Source of the DNA: Plantactinospora endophytica
Lineage (GTDB): Bacteria; Actinomycetota; Actinomycetes; Mycobacteriales; Micromonosporaceae
Length of the DNA stretch: 64,000 nt
Direction: 5' to 3'
Assembly: GCF_016862915.1 (NCBI RefSeq)
Contig: NZ_BONW01000003.1
Coordinates: 59,905 to 123,904 of the forward strand
Below are positions 38,048 to 48,602 of the stretch, piece after piece. The notes beneath the pieces are model-generated. The model searched no databases, was not told the DNA's origin, and was given only the letters and a program-made list of their open reading frames with translations. Position 1 is the stretch's first letter, and each line of letters begins with the position of its first letter. Made by a program: the position numbers and the translations under genes.

Positions 38048-38301
38048 CCGGTCATCCCGTCCGGCCGGGCGCGGTCCTCGGACCCGCTCGGCCGGGCGGC
38101 TTCCGGAGGTGACCAGGGGTGCTGTCGGCCCTTCGACAACGGGATACCGACATGCCCGCCGAAGGTGACGGAATGTAATGGTCGGGCCGATTGTGGCGTC
38201 TGGCCCAGACCGGGCCGGGTCGCCCGAACCGGTTGTCACGTTGACGACAAGTGTTCCCAGATCTTTCTTGTGCCCAGGTGTCGCGGCGTAGGCTGCGCAC
38301 C

Positions 38302-38382
38302 GTGACAGACCTTCCGGCATTGATCGTTCACGCGTTGGCCGGCGGGCTGTACGTGACCATCTGTAATTGCGGGGCCACCTGA
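38302..38382 (+). CDS. Leaderless 26-residue ORF coupled to the MBL phosphodiesterase gene
   Basis: GTG 38302 lies 7 nt after TAGGCT (38289-38294). The ORF encodes VTDLPALIVHALAGG followed by LYVTICNCGAT and ends in TGA whose last base is the A of the downstream ATG (TGATG), so termination should feed reinitiation at the MBL gene. It carries a Cys-Asn-Cys near its end and comes right after the cysteine-synthesis operon. Leaderless, cysteine-containing upstream ORFs act as cysteine sensors in mycobacteria; here that role is a hypothesis. It has no homologue I can name. Confidence 0.45.
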   Translation: MTDLPALIVHALAGGLYVTICNCGAT

Positions 38383-39128
38383 TGCGACTGACCATTCTCG
38401 GCTGCGCCGGTAGTTTTCCCGGCCCCGAGTCGGCCTGCTCGGCCTATCTCGTCGAGGCCGACGGTTTCCGGCTGCTGCTCGACTTCGGCTCGGGCTCGCT
38501 CTCCGCGCTGCAACGGTACGTCGGGCTGAAGGCGGTCGACGCGATCCTGCTGACCCACCTGCACGGCGACCACATTCTCGACGCCGTCCCCTACGTCGTG
38601 GTCCGCCGGTACGCCCCGGACGGCCCGTACCCGCCGCTGCCGGTGTACGCCCCGTCCGGCGCACCGGACCGGCTCGCCAACGCGTACAGCCTGGAGGACG
38701 GCCAGATCGACGACGTGTACACGTTCTACGGCCTGCAGCCCGGGACGTTTCCGATCGGACCGTTCTCGGTGACCGTGGACCGGGTCAACCATCCGGTGGA
38801 GACCTACGGCGTACGACTGGAGCACGGTGAACGGTCGCTCTGCTATTCGTCGGACACCGCACCCTGTGAGTCGCTGCTCCGGCTGGCCCACCGCGCCGAC
38901 CTGTTCCTCTGCGAGGCCAGCTATCTGGACGGGGTGGACAATCCACCCGACCTGCACCTGACCGGGCGCGAGGCGGGCGAGATCGCCACCAAGGCGGAGG
39001 TCGGCCGGCTGCTGCTCACCCATCTCGTCGCGGCCTGGGGCAGCGAGGCGGTGACCCACGAGGCGGCGTTGTCCACCTTCGCCGGCCCGGTCGAGATCGT
39101 CCGCCCGGGTGCCCGGTACGAGGTCTAG
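38382..39128 (+). CDS. MBL-fold metallohydrolase, Rv1339-like cyclic nucleotide phosphodiesterase
   Basis: 248 aa. The metallo-beta-lactamase metal motif HLHGDH is at residues 59-64; later ligands are expected in VNHPVETYG, YSSDTAPCE and the final HL. The position before rph and rdgB matches M. tuberculosis Rv1339, described as an atypical class II cAMP phosphodiesterase. The start ATG overlaps the stop of the small upstream ORF. The MBL fold is certain; cAMP activity is inferred from synteny and family. Confidence 0.88.
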   Translation: MRLTILGCAGSFPGPESACSAYLVEADGFRLLLDFGSGSLSALQRYVGLKAVDAILLTHLHGDHILDAVPYVVVRRYAPDGPYPPLPVYAPSGAPDRLANAYSLEDGQIDDVYTFYGLQPGTFPIGPFSVTVDRVNHPVETYGVRLEHGERSLCYSSDTAPCESLLRLAHRADLFLCEASYLDGVDNPPDLHLTGREAGEIATKAEVGRLLLTHLVAAWGSEAVTHEAALSTFAGPVEIVRPGARYEV

Positions 39129-39218
39129 GAGCCCGGAGATCCGCGGGACGGCCGCCGAACCCGCCCGGTAGACGATCATGCCCCCCGCCCGGTTCGCCGG
39201 GCGCCTAGCATCGTGCGA

Positions 39219-40064
39219 ATGGCACACCCTCCCCCCGGGCCGCCAACCTCCGGTCCGCCAGGCCAGCCCTTCCCACCCGGCGGCCAACCGTCCCCACCCG
39301 GTGGTCCGTTCCCGCCGTCGGGCGGCCAACCGCCGATCCCGCCCGGTGGTTATCCGCCGCCGCCCGGCAGCCCGCCCCCGGGCGGCTACCCGCCGCCGGG
39401 CCAGTACCCGCCCGGCTATCCCGCCCCGGGCCAGTACCCGCCGCCCGGCGGCGCCTACCCGGCCGGACCGCCCGGCTATCCCGGTACGCCGCAGCCCGGC
39501 CACCCCGGCGCAATTCCGCCCGGCTATCCCGGTGCGCCCGGCTACCCGACCCCGCCCGGTTATCCCGGCCTGCCGGCGCCGAAGAAGAGGCGCGCGTTCC
39601 CGATCGTCCTGACGGTCGTCCTGGTGCTGGTACTCCTGGTCTGCGGTGGTCTGTTCTACGCGAGCTGGTGGCACCCCCGCCAACAGGCGGCGGAGAACAT
39701 GCAGGCCCTTGAGGACTTCGGGGTCCCGAAGGGCTTCTCCAGCACCGAGGTCGAGCAGCCGTACGAGAACTCCAACGAGGTCAGGACGTTCTACCGGCTG
39801 CGCTGCGACAAGGCGGTCTGCCCGGTGGACCCGGTCGGGTCGATGCACGACTGGCTGACCGAGAACCGTATGACGGAGACCAGCCTGCAGGACGTCGGGA
39901 AGTGCCTCGCCGAGGCGCGGGCGGAGACGAAGAGTTGCTCCTTCGAATGGGTCGCCGACGGCAAGCTGATCCGGGTGATGGCCTTCTGGACCCTGATTCC
40001 GGACGGCGACCCGCAGGACCGGGAGTGGGAGGTCGATGTCCGGCTCTACACGGACGCCTCCTGA
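39219..40064 (+). CDS. Proline-rich membrane protein
   Basis: 281 aa. Residues 1-125 are low-complexity Pro/Gly/Tyr repeats of the PPGGYPPPGQYPP type. One transmembrane helix follows (FPIVLTVVLVLVLLVCGGLF), then a 130-residue extracellular domain with paired cysteines (RLRCDKAVCPVDP, VGKCLAEA, KSCSFEW), likely two disulfides. Orientation is N-in. A TAGCAT element 7 nt before ATG 39219 suggests a leaderless start. It is inserted between the MBL and rph genes, absent in the M. tuberculosis order. Function unknown; such proteins often sit near the cell pole or division site. Confidence 0.75.
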   Translation: MAHPPPGPPTSGPPGQPFPPGGQPSPPGGPFPPSGGQPPIPPGGYPPPPGSPPPGGYPPPGQYPPGYPAPGQYPPPGGAYPAGPPGYPGTPQPGHPGAIPPGYPGAPGYPTPPGYPGLPAPKKRRAFPIVLTVVLVLVLLVCGGLFYASWWHPRQQAAENMQALEDFGVPKGFSSTEVEQPYENSNEVRTFYRLRCDKAVCPVDPVGSMHDWLTENRMTETSLQDVGKCLAEARAETKSCSFEWVADGKLIRVMAFWTLIPDGDPQDREWEVDVRLYTDAS

Positions 40065-40150
40065 CCGCCGCCACGGCCCGCCGGGCGGCCGGCGCGGACA
40101 TCCGGGACACCCTCGGTCGGGGCGATCCGGCGAGCACATAGGCTGCGGGG

Positions 40151-40879
40151 ATGGCGCGACCTGACGGGCGGCGGCCCGACCAACTCCGACCGGTGACCCT
40201 GACCCGACGCTGGAGCATCCACCCGGAGGGATCCGTCCTCGTCGAGTTCGGCGACACCCGGGTGCTCTGCACGGCGAGTGTCACCGAGGGGGTGCCGCGC
40301 TGGCGTAAGGGATCCGGCCTGGGCTGGGTCACCGCCGAATACTCGATGCTGCCCCGGTCCACCACCACCCGCTCCGACCGGGAGAGCGTCCGGGGCAAGA
40401 TCGGCGGCCGTACCCACGAGATCTCCCGGCTGGTCGGCCGGAGCCTGCGGGCCTGCATCGACCTGAAGGCGCTGGGCGAGAACTCGATCGTGCTGGACTG
40501 CGACGTGTTGCAGGCCGACGGCGGCACCCGGACCGCCGCGATCACCGGGGCGTACGTCGCACTGCACGACGCGGTGAACTGGCTGGCCGAGCGGAAGGCG
40601 TTGGCCGGAAAGCCGGCGACGGTGATGCACCGGTCGGTGGCGGCGGTCAGCGTCGGCGTCGTCGAGGGCGAACCCCGACTCGACCTCAACTATCTGGAGG
40701 ACGTGTCGGCCGAGGTGGACATGAACGTGGTGTGTACCGGCACCGGGGACTTCGTCGAGGTGCAGGGGACCGGCGAGGCCGGCGTCTTCGCCCGCGACCA
40801 GCTCGACGCGCTGCTCGACCTCGGGGTGCTCGGGTGTGCCGAGTTGACCGACGCCCAGCGGAAGGCGCTGGCCGAATGA
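40151..40879 (+). CDS. rph: Ribonuclease PH
   Basis: 242 aa, phosphorolytic 3'-5' exoribonuclease that trims tRNA 3' ends. Signature regions: [19 protein letters not shown], the phosphate-binding [29 protein letters not shown] and [20 protein letters not shown]. The start is ATG 40151, 6 nt after a TAGGCT -10, so leaderless. Its stop overlaps the rdgB start in ATGA. Confidence 0.97.
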   Translation: MARPDGRRPDQLRPVTLTRRWSIHPEGSVLVEFGDTRVLCTASVTEGVPRWRKGSGLGWVTAEYSMLPRSTTTRSDRESVRGKIGGRTHEISRLVGRSLRACIDLKALGENSIVLDCDVLQADGGTRTAAITGAYVALHDAVNWLAERKALAGKPATVMHRSVAAVSVGVVEGEPRLDLNYLEDVSAEVDMNVVCTGTGDFVEVQGTGEAGVFARDQLDALLDLGVLGCAELTDAQRKALAE

Positions 40880-41499
40880 CCCGGGTGCTGTTGGCGACCA
40901 GGAACGCCAAGAAGCTGACCGAACTCCAGCGGATCCTCGACCACGCCCTCGGCCCGCAGCGGATCCAACTGGTCGGGCTGGCCGACGTCGAGCAGTACCA
41001 GGAGGTCCCGGAGACCGGACTGACCTTTGGGGAGAACGCGCTACTCAAGGCGCGCGAGGGCGTCAGGTGGACCAACCTGCCGACGATCGCCGACGACTCC
41101 GGACTGGCCGTGGACGCCCTGAACGGCATGCCCGGGGTGTTCAGCGCCCGCTGGTCGGGCCGGCACGGCGACGACCGGGCCAACCTCGAACTGGTGCTGG
41201 CCCAGATCGGGGACGTACCGGACGAGCACCGGGGCGCCGCCTTCGTCTGCGCGGTGGCCCTGGTGCTGCCCGGTGGCAAGGAGCACCTGGTCGACGGCAG
41301 GCAGCCCGGACGGCTGCTGCGTGCGCCGCGCGGCGAGGGCGGCTTCGGCTACGACCCGATCTTCCTCGGTGATCGGCAGGACCGGACGAACGCCGAACTC
41401 TCCCCGGCGGAGAAGGACGCGATCAGCCATCGGGGCAAGGCGTTGCGCGCCATGGCGAAGGTGATCGCCAAGGCACTGCCGGAACCGGGCCGCCCGTAG
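40876..41499 (+). CDS. rdgB: Non-canonical purine NTP pyrophosphatase (RdgB/HAM1)
   Basis: 207 aa. It hydrolyses dITP/XTP/ITP to the monophosphate to keep them out of DNA. Visible: N-terminal [17 protein letters not shown], acidic [22 protein letters not shown] and the C-terminal [10 protein letters not shown] motif. It overlaps rph by 4 bp (ATGA), the usual coupling. Confidence 0.96.
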   Translation: MTRVLLATRNAKKLTELQRILDHALGPQRIQLVGLADVEQYQEVPETGLTFGENALLKAREGVRWTNLPTIADDSGLAVDALNGMPGVFSARWSGRHGDDRANLELVLAQIGDVPDEHRGAAFVCAVALVLPGGKEHLVDGRQPGRLLRAPRGEGGFGYDPIFLGDRQDRTNAELSPAEKDAISHRGKALRAMAKVIAKALPEPGRP

Positions 41500-41634
41500 C
41501 GGCAGGCCCGGCCGACCGGTCGCGAATGGGTCGGGTCTTCCCTGGGCGGAGCGGCGCGGCGTGGCGCCGGGGCGGCCTGGCCGGCGGCGAGCCCGGCCCG
41601 CGCCTCGGCGACCGTGCTGGTCCCGGCCGTCGCG

Positions 41635-43242
<1,608 letters not shown>

Positions 43243-43255
43243 GGCGACACCACCG

Positions 43256-43273
43256 GAAAGGATCGAGCCTTTC
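43256..43273 (-). promoter_or_regulatory. Small hairpin in the ABC-F leader
   Basis: GAAAGG (43256-43261), 6-nt loop, CCTTTC (43268-43273), 13 bp before the start codon of the ABC-F gene and directly upstream of its GGTGG ribosome binding site. Resistance ABC-F genes are often controlled by leader attenuation, so this may be regulatory; the stem is short. Confidence 0.35.
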
Positions 43274-43573
43274 GCCCGCCGGGCAGTGCCTCGGGCGCGG
43301 GCGCGGAAAGGTGTCAGCGGCTCACATCACCGCCAACATATCCGGCCGCCGGCCGAGCCCGCAACGGATCTCCCGGATCCGCTGCTGCCGCCCGTGCTCC
43401 AACCTACCGGCCGAACGGGACGACCCGACCGAGATCGATCGTCAGCGCCGTGACCGCCGTGACCTGCCCGAACCGGACGGAACCGGTCGACCAGGCAGGT
43501 CGGGGACTGCCGGGCAGCCGGTGCCGGAGAACGGTCAACCCGTCGGCCGCCGCAGGCCGCCGTGCCGGCCCGG
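43274..43573. other. 300-bp gap between the ABC-F and I36-like genes
   Basis: Nothing I can support: no coding frame and no strong hairpin. Confidence 0.4.
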
Positions 43574-44077
43574 TCAGCTGATGTACCAGGAGGAGGCGAC
43601 GTCGTTCCAGCCGAAGCCGCCGAGGTTCGGCGTGTAGTGGTTGATCGTGAACGAGGCGCCGGTGAACCGACCGTGCCGGTAGATCCGTACCGAGCATCTC
43701 GTGCCAGGAATGCTGAGGTCGGTCCGTACCGAGCTGAGGCGGTCGTTCCAGCCCTTCGGTACGACCGGGACCGGGATCTCCCGGTCGGTCAGGCTGGCGG
43801 TGCAGGCGCGGGACCGGTAGTAGCGGAGCGTCGCGCCCCGGTAGTCGGCGTCCTTCCACAGTTGTGCGACCAGGTAACCGGACCGGCTTCCGACGTCCTC
43901 CCGGGCCTGTTCCGGGGTACCGGCACAGGCCAGTTCGGCACTGTCCGCGTTGTACGCGCAGTGCGGCCCGGCGGCGCCGTCCGGTGGTCCGGCGTACGCG
44001 GTGGAGGTGGCGAGGGCGGTCGAGGTGACGGCGGCGACGAGCATCGCGCCGAGTGTCGTCGCGGTACGTACGCGCAT
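43574..44077 (-). CDS. Secreted peptidase inhibitor family I36-like protein
   Basis: 167 aa. Signal peptide (MRVRTATTLGAMLVAAVTST to about residue 29). The mature part has four cysteines (HCAYNADSAELACAG, RACTAS, TRCSV) and a C-terminal beta/gamma-crystallin-like region: SIPGTRCSVRIYRHGRF and FGWNDVASSWYIS. This is the pattern of I36 metalloprotease inhibitors (SMPI-like) and related actinomycete secreted crystallin-fold proteins. Inhibitor activity is inferred. Monocistronic, downstream of the DinB-like gene on the same strand. Confidence 0.7.
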   Translation of the reverse strand: MRVRTATTLGAMLVAAVTSTALATSTAYAGPPDGAAGPHCAYNADSAELACAGTPEQAREDVGSRSGYLVAQLWKDADYRGATLRYYRSRACTASLTDREIPVPVVPKGWNDRLSSVRTDLSIPGTRCSVRIYRHGRFTGASFTINHYTPNLGGFGWNDVASSWYIS

Positions 44078-44250
44078 GTGCTGCTCGCTTTCCCCTGGCG
44101 CGGCCGGTGTCCCCGGCGGGCGGACCGGTCTCCGGCGCCGGGGATGCCGTGCCCCGGCGCGTTTCCGGTCGGGGCACCCTGTCCAACGAGCCGGTGGGTG
44201 CTCCCGTTCCGGTGACCGGATCGGCGGCCGGGGACACCTCCAAGGGCTCG

Positions 44251-44832
44251 TCAGCGGCTCCAGCCGGGGTCACGCCCGACGATCCCGAGGATCCGGTCCA
44301 GCGTCGGCGCGGTGGCCGGTACGGCGACCTCGGGTCCGTAGACCCCCATCTGCCGGCCCTGGTCCGCGGTCTTCACGACCTCGCCGTGTACGTAGTCGAG
44401 CAGCTCGTCGTCCCAGCTCGGAGCCGCGCCGATGGCCCGGGCCAGGTCCCAGGTGTGCACCACCAGCTCGCCCACGATCATCCCGCCGACCAGGGCGGCC
44501 GGCAGCTCGGTCGGGCCACCCATGTGGGTGCTGCCGGCCCAGGCGTCCGGCCCGGCCCAGGCGGCGCTGACGCGTTCCACCTGCGCGGTCAGCGCGGTCG
44601 CCCAGTCGCCCCCGGTCAGGTCCAGCTCCGCCTCGCTCGCGGCCGGCGGCGGTACGGTCTCCTTCCGTCCGGCGCCCTCCAGCGACGGCCCCCAGAAGAG
44701 CAGGTGGTTGACCAGCCGGCGGACGTCGTACTCGGCGCACGGGGTGGGCGCGTCGAGCTGGTGGGGCGCGACGTCGTTGATGATCTTGAGTAGCGGAGTG
44801 GCCGCCCGGGCCACGAACTGTCCGTCAGGCAT
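44251..44832 (-). CDS. TIGR03086-like (DinB/maleylpyruvate isomerase fold) metal-binding protein
   Basis: 193 aa. Helical four-bundle pattern with PTPCAEYDVRRLVNHLLFW at the N-terminus (first metal His) and MIVGELVVHTWDLARAIG (second). Many actinobacterial homologues occur singly and are thought to be thiol-dependent transferases using mycothiol. ATG 44832 is chosen as the first codon giving family similarity. It is divergent from the AraC-type regulator gene, 64 bp apart, so the regulator may control it. Function unproven. Confidence 0.75.
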   Translation of the reverse strand: MPDGQFVARAATPLLKIINDVAPHQLDAPTPCAEYDVRRLVNHLLFWGPSLEGAGRKETVPPPAASEAELDLTGGDWATALTAQVERVSAAWAGPDAWAGSTHMGGPTELPAALVGGMIVGELVVHTWDLARAIGAAPSWDDELLDYVHGEVVKTADQGRQMGVYGPEVAVPATAPTLDRILGIVGRDPGWSR

Positions 44833-44896
44833 GCCGGCAAGCAGACCACGGCGGCTGGCCCGTCGTCTTGAACGAACGCGACATAACCTTGCCGAC

Positions 44897-45640
44897 ATGG
44901 CCAGGGACGTGCGGGAACTCGGCGGGGCGTGGGCCACGTTCCAGCGGCACGCCTTCCCCACCCCGTCACCCGACCTCGCCCGGTACGTCGAGCGCTACTG
45001 GATCGTCTCCTGGCGGTACGCCGAGCCGTACCGGCAGTTGATCGTGCCGTACCCGAACGTGCACCTGACGTTCCACGGCGGCGGGGGGACCGTGACCGGG
45101 GTCAGCAGCCGGCACCAGGTCAGGGTGCTGGCCGGCACCGACGGGGTCTTCGGGGTGGCGTTCCGGCCGGGCTGCTTCCGGCCGTTCCTGCGCAGGTCGG
45201 TCTCGACCGTCACGGACCGGTCGATCGACGCGGCCGAGGTCTTTCCCGGCGGGCTGCCCGATCCGCTCGACGTGCCGACGGTGGAGGACTACCTGCGGCG
45301 CCGGCTGCCCGAGCCGGATCCCCGGGCGGCGGAGGTGGCGCAGATCGTCGCGAGGATCGCGGCCAGTCCGGAGATCAACCGGGTGGACGCGCTCGCCGAC
45401 GATCTCGGCATCGGCGTACGGGCGTTGCAGCGGCTCTTCGCGGAGTACGTCGGCATCGGGCCGAAGTGGGTGATCCGGCGCTACCGGCTGCACGAGGTGA
45501 CCGAGCGGCTCGGCCGGGGCGAGCAAGTCGACTGGGCGGCGCTCGCGGCCGAACTCGGCTACGCCGACCAGGCGCACTTCACCCGCGACTTCCGGAAGAT
45601 GTTCGGCGAGTCCCCGACCCGGTACGCCGAGCGCTACTAG
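44897..45640 (+). CDS. AraC-family transcriptional regulator
   Basis: 247 aa. N-terminal ligand domain (about 10-140) with YVERYWIVSWRYAEPYRQ and GVAFRPGCFRPFL, as in the DUF6597-type AraC proteins. C-terminal double HTH: RVDALADDLGIGVRALQRLF and WAALAAELGYADQAHFTRDF ending FGESPTRYAERY. A TAACCT element 7 nt before ATG 44897 suggests a leaderless start. The divergent DinB-like gene is the probable target. Confidence 0.88.
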   Translation: MARDVRELGGAWATFQRHAFPTPSPDLARYVERYWIVSWRYAEPYRQLIVPYPNVHLTFHGGGGTVTGVSSRHQVRVLAGTDGVFGVAFRPGCFRPFLRRSVSTVTDRSIDAAEVFPGGLPDPLDVPTVEDYLRRRLPEPDPRAAEVAQIVARIAASPEINRVDALADDLGIGVRALQRLFAEYVGIGPKWVIRRYRLHEVTERLGRGEQVDWAALAAELGYADQAHFTRDFRKMFGESPTRYAERY

Positions 45641-45848
45641 CCACCCGACCCTGCCGCTGCCCGCCGAGTCGGGACATGCCCCGCCCGGCGAGGTGAGGGC
45701 CGCGCCAACCAGTTCGAGCCGAGCCTCAGGAAGGCGTAGCGGAGAGCTTGCGGCTGGATCCGGGCGTACCGGAGAAGGAGCTTGCGGGGCGGCTTTGCTG
45801 GCCTGCGACCGGGCCAGGCGAACCGCCCCGCGATGCCCACCCCCGCAC

Positions 45849-46124
45849 TCAGCTTCCGTTCGAGGCCACCGCGACGACGGCGATGAGCACGAACCAGAGC
45901 ACGGTGATGACGGTGAAGACGATGCCCAGCCAGAAGCCCGCCTTGGCCAGGCCGCTGCCCTGCTCGCCGGTCTGTTGGATCTGCCGCTTGGCGACGACCC
46001 CGAACACGATTCCCAGTGGTGCGAAGATGAAGGCGAAGATCAGGGAGAGGATCGCCATCACGTTGGTGCCGCGAACCGCCCCGCCTGCCTGCCCAACCGC
46101 CCCGTCGCTGGCCTGCGCTGCCAT
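45849..46124 (-). CDS. Small DUF4190-type membrane protein
   Basis: 91 aa. GGAGGAG 3 bp before ATG 46124 fixes the start. Two transmembrane helices: AILSLIFAFIFAPLGIVFGV and FWLGIVFTVITVLWFVLIAV, joined by AKRQIQQTGEQGSGLAKAG, the typical DUF4190 arrangement. Short hydrophilic N-terminus. Function unknown. Confidence 0.8.
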   Translation of the reverse strand: MAAQASDGAVGQAGGAVRGTNVMAILSLIFAFIFAPLGIVFGVVAKRQIQQTGEQGSGLAKAGFWLGIVFTVITVLWFVLIAVVAVASNGS

Positions 46125-46348
46125 CTCTCCTCCTTCGAGTGGGGAAGCGTCCACACCAGACCTACCCAGACGGGGCAAACCCGTAACACTCCGAGATGGG
46201 CGGAATACGGTCAACTTTCTTGCCGATCCAGGCCGTACGGCGAACCGGAAGCTCATCATGATTCTCGGCGACCTGTGGTTCGCCGCATGCCGGCAGTTGC
46301 CAAGAATCCTGCGCCGGCCGAGCGGTTCTCGGGGTGGCTCGCTGCCGG

Positions 46349-47038
46349 TCAGCCTCCGTCCGGCCCGTCGACCGGGGCGAAGCTGAGGCCGTCCGCCGGG
46401 TCGACCTCGACCAGTTCGCCGCCCCGCACGACGTACGCGACGTTGTGCCGGGTCCTGGCACGGAACTCGGACCACTGGGCGTCGCCCCAGTCACCGAGGT
46501 CCGCCGGGTCGATCTCGTCGTACTCCGGCGGCACCGCGTGCCGGACCACGTAGACGACGTTGTCCCGTACCGCCAGCCGCCACCGGTCGTCCGGCTCCTC
46601 GCCCTCGGCCTCGATGACGCCGTCGACCACGTGGTCGAAGCTGAACCCGGCGAACTCCTCGGCGTAGACCCGGCCGGCGACCGGCGCGGCGAGTTCCCCG
46701 GCCAGCGTGGCGCCGGGCCTGAGGAAGGTGTCGATCAGGTACGCCATCCACCGCTCGGCTTCGTAGAACTTCTCCTCCTCGTCCCAGCCGAGGGTGGCGC
46801 CGTCCTCGGACGGTATCCACTGGCACCAGAGGCCGGGCTGTCCCGGCGGCGGCTTGCCGACGTCGCGCACGTCGGGCTCGACGTCCTGGCCGGCATAGCC
46901 GCCGCCGTCGACGAAGTACGGTCCCTTGGTCCGGTCCATGTGCCGCACGTCGGCGAACCGGGTCAGGTATCGGATCTCGGCCGGGTTGAGCGGCGGCGAG
47001 ATGCCGACCCGACCCGTGAATCTCGTCTCGTAACCCAT
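46349..47038 (-). CDS. Conserved hypothetical protein (MGYETRFTG-type, DUF6205-like)
   Basis: 229 aa, soluble, acidic. The N-terminus MGYETRFTGRVGISPPLNPA resembles a group of actinobacterial and phage proteins of unknown function that begin with a similar strand. Middle part has WCQWIPSEDGATLGWDEEEK and YEAERWMAYLIDTFLRPG; the end repeats VRDNVVYVVRHA / RTRHNVAYVVRGGE. TAGAAC lies 7 nt before ATG 47038, compatible with leaderless transcription. Probably not part of the hut operon despite lying 10 bp downstream of the hutH stop, because it has its own -10-like element. Confidence 0.65.
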   Translation of the reverse strand: MGYETRFTGRVGISPPLNPAEIRYLTRFADVRHMDRTKGPYFVDGGGYAGQDVEPDVRDVGKPPPGQPGLWCQWIPSEDGATLGWDEEEKFYEAERWMAYLIDTFLRPGATLAGELAAPVAGRVYAEEFAGFSFDHVVDGVIEAEGEEPDDRWRLAVRDNVVYVVRHAVPPEYDEIDPADLGDWGDAQWSEFRARTRHNVAYVVRGGELVEVDPADGLSFAPVDGPDGG

Positions 47039-47048
47039 GTCGGGTGTT

Positions 47049-48602
47049 CTACCCCAGGGGTCCGACTTCCGCCTCGATCGCCGCGCGCAGTTCCGGGCCG
47101 GCGACCACCGTACGGGCCGCCTCCATCGCGGGGGCGAGGAAGATGTCCGGGCCGGGCTCGCCGACGACGTCCCGCAGCGCCGCCAGTGCCGCCCGGCCGG
47201 CCGGGGACGGGGTGAGCGGCGCCCGCAACTGCAATCCGCGTACCCCGGCGATCAGTTCCACCGCGAGCAGGCTCGTCAGGTTGTCCAGCACCGTACGCAG
47301 CTTCTTGGCCGCCGCCCAGCCCATCGAGACGTGGTCCTCCTGCATCCCGCTGGTCGGCAGCGAGTCGACCGAGGCGGGTGCGGCCAGTCGCCGGTTCTCC
47401 GCGACGATGCCGGCGGCGGTGTACTGGGCGATCATCAGCCCGGAGTTGACCCCGGCGTCGGGGGAGAGGAACGCCGGCAGTTCCCGGGAGCGGGTGACGT
47501 CGAGCAGCCGGTCGACCCGGCGTTCGGCGATCGCCCCGACCTCGGCGGCGGCGATGGCCAGGAAGTCGGCGGCGAAGCCGAGCGGGGCGCCGTGGAAGTT
47601 GCCGGTCGACTCGACCCGACCGTCCGGCAACACCACCGGGTTGTCCACCACCGACAGCAGTTCCCGGGCGGCGACCTGGTCGACGAAGGCGAGGGTGTCC
47701 CGGGCCGCCCCGGCGACCTGCGGGGCGCAGCGCATCGAGTACGCGTCCTGCACGGCGTGCGACAGGTCGTCCCGGTGTGAGTCCATGATGGACGATTGTT
47801 GGAGCAGCCGGTGGATGTTGGCCGCCGACAGCGCCTGCCCCGGGTGCGGGCGGATCGCGTGCAGTTCCGGCAGGAACGGCCGCTCCGAGCCGAGCATCGC
47901 CTCGATGGCCAGTGCCGCCGTCACGTCCGCCATCGTGAACAGGTGCCCGGCGTCGGCGATCGCCAGCAGCAGCATCCCGAGCATTCCGTCGGTGCCGTTG
48001 ACCAGCGCCAGTCCCTCCTTGGCGGCGAGCGTCACCGGCCGCAGCCCGGCAGCGCGCAGCGCCACCGCCGCGTCCTGCCGGCCGCCGTCCGGGCCGACCA
48101 CCCAGCCCTCGCCGAGCAGCACCAGCGCGCAGTGCGCCAGCGGGGCCAGGTCGCCGGAGGCGCCGAGCGAGCCGTGTTCCGGTACCCACGGGGTGATGTC
48201 GGCGTTGAGCAGGTCGGCGAGTGCCTGGGCCAGCTCGGGGCGTACCCCGGAGTGGCCGAGGGCGAGGGAGCGGATCCGGAGCAGCATCATCGCCCGGACC
48301 ACCTCGCGGGGCATCGGGGCGCCCACCCCGGCGGCGTGCGAGCGGATCAGTGCGTGCTGCAACTCGGCCCGCCGCTCGGGCGTGACGAAGGTGTTGGCGA
48401 GCGCGCCGAACCCGGTCGAGACGCCGTACACCGGGCGGCCGGTCTGCTCGATCCGGTCCACGATCGCCCGGCTGGCCGCCATGGCATCCAGTGTGGACGG
48501 ATCGAGGGCGACGGTGGCGGTACCCCGGGCCACCGCCAGCACGTCGGCCGGGGCGATCCCGGTGGGCTGGACGGTGACGACGGGTCGGGTCACGGTTGAC
48601 AT
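47049..48602 (-). CDS. hutH: Histidine ammonia-lyase
   Basis: 517 aa. It deaminates histidine to urocanate. The MIO cofactor precursor Ala148-Ser149-Gly150 lies in [27 protein letters not shown] carries the active-site Tyr. The start ATG 48602 overlaps the 3' end of hutI by 13 bp, so translation is coupled. Last hut gene of the cluster. Confidence 0.96.
   Translation of the reverse strand: MSTVTRPVVTVQPTGIAPADVLAVARGTATVALDPSTLDAMAASRAIVDRIEQTGRPVYGVSTGFGALANTFVTPERRAELQHALIRSHAAGVGAPMPREVVRAMMLLRIRSLALGHSGVRPELAQALADLLNADITPWVPEHGSLGASGDLAPLAHCALVLLGEGWVVGPDGGRQDAAVALRAAGLRPVTLAAKEGLALVNGTDGMLGMLLLAIADAGHLFTMADVTAALAIEAMLGSERPFLPELHAIRPHPGQALSAANIHRLLQQSSIMDSHRDDLSHAVQDAYSMRCAPQVAGAARDTLAFVDQVAARELLSVVDNPVVLPDGRVESTGNFHGAPLGFAADFLAIAAAEVGAIAERRVDRLLDVTRSRELPAFLSPDAGVNSGLMIAQYTAAGIVAENRRLAAPASVDSLPTSGMQEDHVSMGWAAAKKLRTVLDNLTSLLAVELIAGVRGLQLRAPLTPSPAGRAALAALRDVVGEPGPDIFLAPAMEAARTVVAGPELRAAIEAEVGPLG

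Noticed and set aside
38231..38250. CRP-type site upstream of the MBL phosphodiesterase gene
   Set aside because: TTGTCACGTTGACGACAA is an inverted repeat but does not fit TGTGA-N6-TCACA, so I do not call it a cAMP-receptor site.
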